Below are positions 57,118-64,000 of a stretch of DNA of 64,000 nucleotides, piece by piece. The stretch is from an uncultured Clostridia bacterium (GTDB lineage Bacteria; Bacillota; Clostridia; Christensenellales; Borkfalkiaceae): assembly GCA_947624805.1 (NCBI GenBank), contig CANQLW010000002.1, positions 1 through 64,000 of the forward strand, in the 5' to 3' direction. Below the pieces are notes generated by a model. That model did no database searches and had not been told where the DNA came from. It saw nothing but the letters and a program-made list of their open reading frames with translations. Both the position numbers and the translations under genes were made by a program. Each line of letters opens with the position of its first letter. The first letter of the stretch is position 1.

Positions 57118-57584
57118 TATATGATGAGGATCACGAAGGCCAGCCCCCCGAGAAATCCAAGCTTGAGATACAGGCCTCCGCGCTCCTTTAACTCCTTTTC
57201 CGCCGCAATGCGTCGCTCGTCCAAAAGTTTCTTCTGTGAAGAAAAGAATATCTTCTGAGAATAGGAATCCCCCGTGCCGAGCATTTTCAGATAACCTTCG
57301 CAGGCGTCCTTTTCTTCCTCGCTTAAAAAGGTGAATTTCGCGCCGCACGTCCTCGTCCGTGCATATTCACCGATCAATGCGCCGAACTCTCCCCCATTCC
57401 CCAAAGAGTTCACGATTTCTTTGAGCGGGCGGCGTGCGTAGTCAAGTTCGTTGATATATCTCTCGTTGAAATCGTACATCTGCACGAAAAAGTTCTTTCT
57501 CGAACGGTATCGCGACGCCGCGAAGTACCCGAGAAGGGTACAGAATAAGATCACGAGCAGACACAAAAGGACTCTAATCCACAC
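57117..57584 (-). CDS. spoIIIAB: Stage III sporulation protein AB
   Basis: GTG start after GGGAGGGG; YDFNERYINELDYARRPLKEIVNSL; operon position. Confidence 0.85.
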   Translation of the reverse strand: MWIRVLLCLLVILFCTLLGYFAASRYRSRKNFFVQMYDFNERYINELDYARRPLKEIVNSLGNGGEFGALIGEYARTRTCGAKFTFLSEEEKDACEGYLKMLGTGDSYSQKIFFSSQKKLLDERRIAAEKELKERGGLYLKLGFLGGLAFVILII

Positions 57585-58410
57585 GGTTCCCCTCCCGATC
57601 GAGCACGGCGCCGATCTCCCCGAGACCGTCGAGCAGGATATAGCGTTCAAAGATCTTCTGCGGCACATCGTCAAACTTTGTGAGATGTGCCGAGGCGAAC
57701 ACGTCGATCCCGCCGTCCATCGCCCGTCTGACCGCTATATAGTCCTCGGGCAGGAGCTCGTCCGTCACAATGATATCCGGCCGCATCGCCCTGATCCCCG
57801 CCGTGAACGCCGTCAGCTTGTCCGCATAGCGGATAACATCCGCCGTATCGCCGAGATCACCCGCGGAGAGCTCCCCCCGCTCATCGCTCACGAGGATGTT
57901 TTTAGCTGTCTTCATGGAGACGATCCGACAGAGGTCTCTGAGAAGCGTCGTTTTCCCCTCCCCCGGTGGAGACAGGATGAGGAGTGAGACGATACCGTCC
58001 TTGAGGCAGAGTCTGTAGAGCTTCTCCGCGCAGCCCTCGATCGCGTGCGGGATCCTGATACAGAGCGACGTGATCCCGTTGACGGAGAGCACCTCCCTCC
58101 CGCTGTAGACATAGCTGCCCGCGATCCCGATCCTCTCACCCCCGACAGCGGTCACAAAGCCCTGTCTGATCTGATTTTCAACGGCATAGACAGAGTAGCC
58201 GCTCGCCGCAAACAACGTTTCCCCCACCTCTTCCCGTGTCGGGACGATTGCCTCACGTGCCGCGCATACGCCGCTCTCGCCGAGATAGAAAAACGCCCCG
58301 CCCAAACATCCCCGAAGCGGTTTGTCCGCCCTGAGCCTCAGCTCATAGAGGCGGTTGAGATTGATTTGCCTGAGGGCGTGCAGGATCCTCGGCGGTAAAA
58401 ATTCAAGCAT
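57574..58410 (-). CDS. spoIIIAA: Stage III sporulation protein AA (ATPase)
   Basis: GERIGIAGSYVYSG, ILSPPGEGKTTLLRDLCRIVS, ILVSDERGEL. Confidence 0.95.
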   Translation of the reverse strand: MLEFLPPRILHALRQINLNRLYELRLRADKPLRGCLGGAFFYLGESGVCAAREAIVPTREEVGETLFAASGYSVYAVENQIRQGFVTAVGGERIGIAGSYVYSGREVLSVNGITSLCIRIPHAIEGCAEKLYRLCLKDGIVSLLILSPPGEGKTTLLRDLCRIVSMKTAKNILVSDERGELSAGDLGDTADVIRYADKLTAFTAGIRAMRPDIIVTDELLPEDYIAVRRAMDGGIDVFASAHLTKFDDVPQKIFERYILLDGLGEIGAVLDREGNRVD

Positions 58411-58463
58411 CGATATATGATATGACAGGGGATGTCCCGATTATGTTTTCAGGGCAAACAAAA

Positions 58464-58487
58464 ACATCCCCGCGGGGTCGGGGATGT
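58464..58487 (-). terminator. Terminator of the 58502 CDS
   Basis: ACATCCCC-8-GGGGATGT followed by TTTTTGTTT on minus strand. Confidence 0.82.
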
Positions 58488-58501
58488 CGGTTATCGTGAA
58501 C

Positions 58502-59233
58502 TCAGAAGTGGGTATCGAGCACGAGCGCTTTGCAAAATGCCTCATGGAGTGCGCTCTTGATGTCGCTGTAACTGTCCTGCGGGCTCGCCTCATAGAGCTT
58601 TTGTCCCCAGAAGAAGACAACGGGTAAGGATTCATAGTCGTACTGTTTGACAAGCTCGTGTTCATACCTGACATTGAGCCACTCGAGTCTGACCTTTTCA
58701 AACTCCCTGTGCTCTGCCAACAGCTCTTGGATCGCCTTTTCTGCCATGCTGCCGGAAGGGGTTTCGGACAAAAACAGGATGGTCAACGTCCTCATGCGGC
58801 CCTGCCAATCCTTCGTGACCGATCTGTCGACGTGGGTATGGACGGGACAATTGGACGGGTTCCAGTCATGAAAGACCTCTATTTCCCGTTCGACCCTCGT
58901 AAAGGTGAACGAACCTGCCGAGCGGTGGAAATTGAAGGCGTCGTCCTCGGGCGTCGTGATATCATAGTGAACGATCTCCTTGCGCATTTCATGGACCCAA
59001 CCTTCCTTCGGCTCATCCTCGCAATAGATCTCGAGCCAATCGCAGCTCTTGAAGGCATCCTTTTCGATCGTAACGACACTCTTCGGGATATAGACCTTCT
59101 GGAGAAACCTCGTGGCAAAAAATGCACTCTTCCCGATGTGCGTCACGGTATCGGGAATGACGAACGTTGCATAGGCCGTCTGGCGGGACATCGCCTCATC
59201 GGGGATCTTATCTGTAAATTCAAACTTTATCAT
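58502..59233 (-). CDS. BspA-type leucine-rich-repeat protein with C-terminal thioredoxin-like region
   Basis: FVIPDTVTHIGKSAFFATRFLQKVYIPKSVVTIEKDAFKSCDWLEIYC; LTILFLSETPSGSMAEKAIQELLAEHREFEKVRLEWLNV..YDYESLPVVFFWGQKLYEA. Confidence 0.7.
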   Translation of the reverse strand: MIKFEFTDKIPDEAMSRQTAYATFVIPDTVTHIGKSAFFATRFLQKVYIPKSVVTIEKDAFKSCDWLEIYCEDEPKEGWVHEMRKEIVHYDITTPEDDAFNFHRSAGSFTFTRVEREIEVFHDWNPSNCPVHTHVDRSVTKDWQGRMRTLTILFLSETPSGSMAEKAIQELLAEHREFEKVRLEWLNVRYEHELVKQYDYESLPVVFFWGQKLYEASPQDSYSDIKSALHEAFCKALVLDTHF

Positions 59234-59251
59234 TTCAGCTCCTTTTTTCTT

Positions 59252-59280
59252 ATTATAGTCGAAATATCAAATATTGTCAA
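59252..59280 (-). promoter_or_regulatory. Promoter of LRR protein gene
   Basis: Minus strand TTGACA-17-TATAAT. Confidence 0.75.
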
Positions 59281-59331
59281 AAATTATACTGCCATATGGG
59301 AGATTTTTCGGGGAAATTCTATAAAGAAAAG

Positions 59332-59354
59332 GCCCTGCACGCGTGGCACAGGGC
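59332..59354 (-). terminator. Terminator of GH51 gene
   Basis: GCCCTG-N11-CAGGGC stem with T-rich tail on minus strand. Confidence 0.7.
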
Positions 59355-59369
59355 TTTCGGGGATTTTTA

Positions 59370-61973
59370 TCAGGAGATCACAAAGATATTGACGCTGTTC
59401 TTTTTGAGCTGCGCCCTTAAAACGCCGTCCGTCACGGACAGATCGCCTTCTGCGGGCTCGATGTTGTGCTTCTTGCCCGCCTTGACGTTGATCTCGTTGA
59501 TGACGGTCACGTCCTCGTCCCAGAGCGTCGTGACGTGCGCCTTGGTGAGTCCCGTAAATCCTTTGAGCTCGGCGATCATCTCCTCGTCGCTGTCGGAGAC
59601 ATTGACGACTTTGAGATAGATCTTGCCGTCCTCGCCGACGGACGCCGCCTGGAAGACACGTTCGTTGACTTTCCAGATATTTTTGAAGAGCACTTCGTGC
59701 CATGCCCCATCCTTATGAATGAACGCCGTGAACGTCTTTTTTGTATAGACGAGCTTTAAGATGTTCCCCTCGGGCGAATAGCCGAGGAATTTATCCTTGC
59801 CCATCATCTCGCAGACCGTACGCATGAAATCGACCCGCTTGTCGAAGGAGACGTCATACCCCTTGTGGTTCTTGCCGTACTGGCAACAAATCGAAAAACC
59901 TGCGCTGTCCATAGTGCCGATATCTCTCACGTCCGAGACGCCGACGCCGCCGATAAAGCTCTGTTCCCCCGAAAGACGGCGGAACGAGATCTCCACTTCG
60001 CAATCGGAAAACTTCTCGTCGTCATAGTAGAAGCCGTTGAAGGCCTCGCTCTCCTCGATGATGAGTTCTCCGTTTTCGATATGCCCCCCGAAACAGTTGG
60101 GATAGACTTTCCAGCCCCCCATTCCGTCCTTGAAATCATGCTTATAGAGGACCTTTCCCGTCGCGATGTCGCGGACGAGAACTTTGGAGACTGCGCTCGC
60201 AGTGCGGTGTCCGCCGATGAGGAGCCCTCCCGCGTTGTCGTCATTGACCTCAGAGACGTCCGTGAGCGTGTATTTCCCCGTGTTCGAGGCAAACATCTGC
60301 TGGACATAATAATTGGGGGTGAGCATGACGTCGCGGGCGTTGAACCAAATCATATTCGGCGTCCAGCGGTAATGATAGGTGGAGGCGAAGAGCGGCGCAT
60401 AGCAGGTCATTTTGACGATGTCGGAATTGCGTTCACAGCCCGTCAGGAAGGCGGCTTCGGCAAGCGCAGATTTCAGATTGTTGTCGCCGTTGAGCCTTCC
60501 CCTGCCGTCCGACATCGTGTGCATGGCGTATTCGCCCATAAAGACCTTTGCGCCGCCGCGGTCATAGCAATCGTAGCGCTTTGTATTGTCGATGAACCAC
60601 TGGTAGGAATTGTAGACGTGCTCGTCGACGATCATGTCGCGATATTTCTCATTGATGATTTTCCACGATTCGTTGGAATCCTGCGGACGGATATCGACGC
60701 CCGCGCTCGTCACGATCGTGATATTGAAGAGCTTGAGAAGGTCGGTAAGTCTCCCCTTGTACATATATTGCCGTACGCCGAGAAGGCAGGAGGCGAAGTT
60801 GTCGAAGTACTCATACCCCCAGTTCTCGTTGCCGATGCCGATATATTCAAGGTCGAAAGGCGCGGGATGACCCATGTCCGAACGGACCTTTGCCCAGTAT
60901 GCCTCGTTTTTATCGGAGGAGGCGATGTCGCCCTTTGCAAAATAGATGAGATCGGCGACGTTGTCGATTACCTCACTCTGGAACTGTTCCGTCCCGGGAA
61001 GGATGCGCTGATATCCTGTCTTGCGCTGTTCTCCCATACGGATCTGGCAGAGGAGCCCGCAGTGCAGCACGGGAAGGGGCGCCATGCCGAGGTCCTCGCA
61101 GAGGCAAAAATACTCATAAAAACCGATCCCGTAGGACTGCATATACCGCCAGACGCTCGGAACTTGCTTTCTGCTCTCCAAGGGTCCCACGGTGTTCCGC
61201 CACTTATATTGATAGTCGAATGCGACGTCTCCCTCGACGACACAGCCGCCGGGGAACCTCAAAAAGGAGGGATGGCAATTCTTCATCGCCTCGACGATAC
61301 GGGGAGAGAGTTTTCCGTTCCTGTACTTCTTGGGATCCCCCCAAACGGTCGCGGGGAGAAGGGAGACATAGTCGATCCCGAGCCTGCCGTTCCCCTCAAG
61401 AGTGATGCAGAGCCGCCCCATCGTGTCCTTTTCCGCCACGATCGAGCAGGAGACTTTGATCCAGTCGCCGTCCGTCCCCTCCGGGATCTTGATCTCGCCG
61501 ACCGAAGTATGCCGCCCGTGGGCGCCGCGGATGAAGATCTTTGCGATCCCCTTGAAGCCGAGACGCTTAATCCACATCGAGAAATGGTACGTCTCGCCCT
61601 TTTCGACGGGCATCCCGTAGATGTCATACCCGCCGTTCGTGTAGTAACCGGGATTCTCGAGATGATAAATTCCCCCGATGTCGAGAAGCAGGTAGGAAGG
61701 GTTATTCTCGTTCATTCCCCCCTTCGTCGTGATCTTTCTCGGGCCTGCACCGTAGATGTCCCAGTAAAATGCCTTGTTTTTACGCGCCTCTACCCCGCTC
61801 TCGCAGTTGTAGTCGTCGTATGTAAAGTATTCGTATTCGAAGGAGTTGTTGATGACCATCTCGGCGTTCAGACCGCCGTCTGCAGACTGGTTGATGTCCT
61901 CAAAAAACAGCCCGTAGAGATGCTTGGAGATCTCAACTCCCCTTTTTGCCGCGTCCAAAGTGTAATGAACCAT
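59370..61973 (-). CDS. GH51 alpha-L-arabinofuranosidase
   Basis: LYGLFFEDINQSADGGLNAEMVINNSFEY; FLRFPGGCVVEGD; IGIGNENWGYEYF. Confidence 0.92.
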   Translation of the reverse strand: MVHYTLDAAKRGVEISKHLYGLFFEDINQSADGGLNAEMVINNSFEYEYFTYDDYNCESGVEARKNKAFYWDIYGAGPRKITTKGGMNENNPSYLLLDIGGIYHLENPGYYTNGGYDIYGMPVEKGETYHFSMWIKRLGFKGIAKIFIRGAHGRHTSVGEIKIPEGTDGDWIKVSCSIVAEKDTMGRLCITLEGNGRLGIDYVSLLPATVWGDPKKYRNGKLSPRIVEAMKNCHPSFLRFPGGCVVEGDVAFDYQYKWRNTVGPLESRKQVPSVWRYMQSYGIGFYEYFCLCEDLGMAPLPVLHCGLLCQIRMGEQRKTGYQRILPGTEQFQSEVIDNVADLIYFAKGDIASSDKNEAYWAKVRSDMGHPAPFDLEYIGIGNENWGYEYFDNFASCLLGVRQYMYKGRLTDLLKLFNITIVTSAGVDIRPQDSNESWKIINEKYRDMIVDEHVYNSYQWFIDNTKRYDCYDRGGAKVFMGEYAMHTMSDGRGRLNGDNNLKSALAEAAFLTGCERNSDIVKMTCYAPLFASTYHYRWTPNMIWFNARDVMLTPNYYVQQMFASNTGKYTLTDVSEVNDDNAGGLLIGGHRTASAVSKVLVRDIATGKVLYKHDFKDGMGGWKVYPNCFGGHIENGELIIEESEAFNGFYYDDEKFSDCEVEISFRRLSGEQSFIGGVGVSDVRDIGTMDSAGFSICCQYGKNHKGYDVSFDKRVDFMRTVCEMMGKDKFLGYSPEGNILKLVYTKKTFTAFIHKDGAWHEVLFKNIWKVNERVFQAASVGEDGKIYLKVVNVSDSDEEMIAELKGFTGLTKAHVTTLWDEDVTVINEINVKAGKKHNIEPAEGDLSVTDGVLRAQLKKNSVNIFVIS

Positions 61974-62030
61974 GATCTTCTCCTCGGCAGATCCCCCCTA
62001 TGCGGATCGCCTGTCTTTTTTGCAATAGGT

Positions 62031-62059
62031 ATTATAGCAGAGAATGTTTGATTCGTCAA
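62031..62059 (-). promoter_or_regulatory. Promoter of GH51 gene
   Basis: Minus strand TTGACG-17-TATAAT. Confidence 0.72.
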
Positions 62060-62164
62060 GATTTCTGTAAAATATTTTAATTTGAAATTAAATATTATGA
62101 TTTCACATCCGTTTGAAAATTGTTGACATCTTATGCCTTGCGGTCGCCCATTTGCAGACAGAAA

Positions 62165-62196
62165 AAAGAAAACGACCTCCGCGAGGAAGCCGCTTT
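62165..62196 (-). terminator. Terminator of small ORF
   Basis: Minus strand AAAGCGGC...GTCGTTTTC with T-tract. Confidence 0.55.
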
Positions 62197-62213
62197 CCGT
62201 TGTTTTCGGAGCT

Positions 62214-62378
62214 TTAGTCGTGGTCCATGACCCAGTAACCGCCCTCGTGCTGAAGAGGCGGGAACGTGGTCCCTTTTTCAAGATAGGTTTTCTCGTTGTC
62301 ACGGCTGTTGCCGTTCTTGTCGTATGCCTTGTAGTTGCAAGACATCGGCACGATCTCACCGGATCTGAATTTCTCCAT
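62214..62378 (-). CDS. Small 54-aa protein (YjzC-like), absent from the ORF track
   Basis: GGAGGTGACATT-ATG; MEKFRSGEIVPMSCNYKAYDKNGNSRDNEKTYLEKGTTFPPLQHEGGYWVMDHD*. Confidence 0.75.
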   Translation of the reverse strand: MEKFRSGEIVPMSCNYKAYDKNGNSRDNEKTYLEKGTTFPPLQHEGGYWVMDHD

Positions 62379-62474
62379 AATGTCACCTCCGTAACGATAG
62401 CTTGTGCAGATACGGAAGGATTATTCAAACACTCTTTTGAGATTGAGACCCGCCAAAGGAGCGTTACGGGGATA

Positions 62475-63584
62475 TTATTTTTGATACACGAGCTCTACGA
62501 TCTGCCCGATCGCGGCATTCACATCGTCACCGACGTTGATCTCCACGTCGCAGACCTCGCTGTTGCGGTATTCAAAATCCAGCGACATGATACGCCGCGT
62601 CTTGTCGTCGATATCGATATCGCGGGAAATGATACTCTTGATTGCTTCGGCACGATCTCTGCGTGTAAAGACGAGCATACAGCGGCGGCGGTAGAGATTT
62701 TTCAGCGTGATCGCCCCGCAGATATCGATCGGGATCACGGCGATATGTCCATTTTCGACGATCGGCGAGATATCCCGCTCCGATGTGCCGAAATGATAGC
62801 CGCTGTAGACCGTCGTTTCGATGTAGTTGCCTGCCTTCATCTCTTTGAGGAACTGTGCCTCGCTGATGAAGCGGTACGCCTCTGCGCCCTCCGTCTTACG
62901 GCGGGGACGGGTCGTCGACGTGAGCGGCTTCTCAAAGCCGTCAAGCGCCGTGAGCCCGTTTGCGATCTCCGTCTTTGAGGAACCCGAGGGCCCCACAAGG
63001 CACAGGACACCCCCGTCCGAGAGCTTCGGGAAGTTCTCGGCAAAGGAATTTCTCACCATTTCGCAGAAATGCAGAAAGTCATCATAGCTGTTGACGGAGA
63101 GGAGCCCCGAAAGGCCCGTATTCCACGGTTTACGGAAGAGAACGGGATAGGCCGCCCGTGAGCTCGAGATGTTATGGGCGCCGTCGTCGAGCATGATGTC
63201 GAGCGAAATCACGTCCTTTCGCGTGCCCATGATGATGTTCTGGGCGGGGATCTCGGGGAAATCCTTGACGAGACGCTCTGCACGGGCGCTCATGACACGG
63301 GCAGGTACCGCCGTAATGAAGAAGACGTCTGCGATCTCGGAGAGCTTTTTGACAAACTCCTGCGCGCCCTCGCTGATCGGCTGTGTGCTGACAAAGTCGG
63401 GATCGGAATAGAGCGCGACCCGCTCGTCGCCGTGGCGCTCGCTTCCCCCCCAGCTCTTGATATCTTCGATACGGATGGGTTCTTCGTCGGGATGACGCTC
63501 GTTGATGATGGACACCGCATAGGAATTGCACTCGTAGAGCGTATCATCGACATCCAGCCCGACACGGATTCTGTATTTTCTCAT
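62475..63584 (-). CDS. Fusion: HAD-type 5'(3')-deoxyribonucleotidase (NT5C-like) plus guanylate kinase
   Basis: RVGLDVDDTLYECNSYAVSIINE; VLCLVGPSGSSKTEIANGL and PLTSTTRPRRKTEGAEAYRFISEAQF. Confidence 0.85.
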   Translation of the reverse strand: MRKYRIRVGLDVDDTLYECNSYAVSIINERHPDEEPIRIEDIKSWGGSERHGDERVALYSDPDFVSTQPISEGAQEFVKKLSEIADVFFITAVPARVMSARAERLVKDFPEIPAQNIIMGTRKDVISLDIMLDDGAHNISSSRAAYPVLFRKPWNTGLSGLLSVNSYDDFLHFCEMVRNSFAENFPKLSDGGVLCLVGPSGSSKTEIANGLTALDGFEKPLTSTTRPRRKTEGAEAYRFISEAQFLKEMKAGNYIETTVYSGYHFGTSERDISPIVENGHIAVIPIDICGAITLKNLYRRRCMLVFTRRDRAEAIKSIISRDIDIDDKTRRIMSLDFEYRNSEVCDVEINVGDDVNAAIGQIVELVYQK

Positions 63585-63612
63585 AGCTGCCCCCTCTTCC
63601 TGTGATAGCTCT

Positions 63613-63641
63613 ATTATAAACCAAAGACAAGCCGTTGTCAA
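63613..63641 (-). promoter_or_regulatory. Promoter of nucleotidase-GMK fusion
   Basis: Minus strand TTGACA-17-TATAAT (perfect consensus). Confidence 0.85.
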
Positions 63642-63644
63642 GTG

Positions 63645-63673
63645 TTGACAAATCACAGAATTTGTGATATAAT
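63645..63673 (+). promoter_or_regulatory. Promoter of nrnA
   Basis: TTGACA-17-TATAAT (perfect consensus). Confidence 0.85.
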
Positions 63674-63713
63674 TATACTTCAGGCAAGAAATTCAAAAAG
63701 GGAGATCGCAATC

Positions 63714-64000
63714 ATGTTTACAGAAGCTCTGCAACTGATCAAGGAGTACGACCGCATCATCATTCACCGCCATTCCCATCCCGACGGGGACGCGATCGGC
63801 AGCCAGCTCGGACTCTATTATCTCATCAAGGACAATTTCCCCGACAAAGAGGTCTATATGGTCGGCGACGCCGCCGTACGCCTCCCCTTTATCGATGTGG
63901 AATTCGACGTGATCGCCGACGAATTCTACCGCGACGCCCTCGCCGTCGTGCTCGACTGCGGCTCCTCCCATCTGATCTGCGATGAGAGGTATAAGACGGC
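63714..64000 (+). CDS. nrnA: DHH family oligoribonuclease/pAp phosphatase NrnA, truncated at window end
   Basis: IIIHRHSHPDGDAIGSQLGLYYLIKDNFPDKEVYMVGD. Confidence 0.9.
   Translation, partial: MFTEALQLIKEYDRIIIHRHSHPDGDAIGSQLGLYYLIKDNFPDKEVYMVGDAAVRLPFIDVEFDVIADEFYRDALAVVLDCGSSHLICDERYKT

Noticed and set aside
59865-62051. 728-aa plus-strand ORF opposite the GH51 gene
   Set aside because: Antisense shadow of a strongly conserved enzyme; no recognisable domain or RBS.
1-64000. CRISPR arrays, rRNA genes, IS elements, prophage genes
   Set aside because: No regularly spaced repeats, rRNA sequence, transposase or phage structural genes seen on either strand.

Overview
This 64 kb window comes from a spore-forming, Clostridia-like Firmicutes chromosome. 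No tools were run; all calls come from reading the sequence and the supplied ORF track. Left part: truncated tRNA-Leu, polA, coaE, an SPFH protein, lipoproteins (tyrosine phosphatase-like, CotH/InlB-repeat, tandem-repeat), a MoxR/DUF58/VWA (Bat-like) operon, spoVG, murC, and a glycogen operon (glgB-C-D-A-P plus GH13). Middle and right part: a tyrosine recombinase, hflX, lexA, and a long minus-strand core cluster (rluB, dacB-like, ytfJ, ytfI-like, scpB, scpA, M50 protease, lysA, dacF, spoIIM, hipBA, spoIVB, recN, argR, nadK, tlyA, dxs, ispA, folD, nusB, asp23, spoIIIAH-AA). It ends with a GH51 arabinofuranosidase, a nucleotidase-guanylate kinase fusion and nrnA. Main points of interest: (1) a 21-bp palindromic motif, TATGTCWGACATAGTACTATG, present in 5 copies between 31 and 56 kb, including in-frame inside dxs and spoIIIAE and as an inverted pair across the stop codon of the GH13 gene; (2) a hipBA toxin-antitoxin cassette between direct repeats that duplicate the 3' end of spoIVB; (3) a structured noncoding region and a leaderless-looking promoter in front of the tyrosine recombinase; (4) a nucleotidase-guanylate kinase fusion divergent from nrnA, with two consensus promoters whose -35 boxes form one inverted repeat. 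No CRISPR array, rRNA or prophage was seen.
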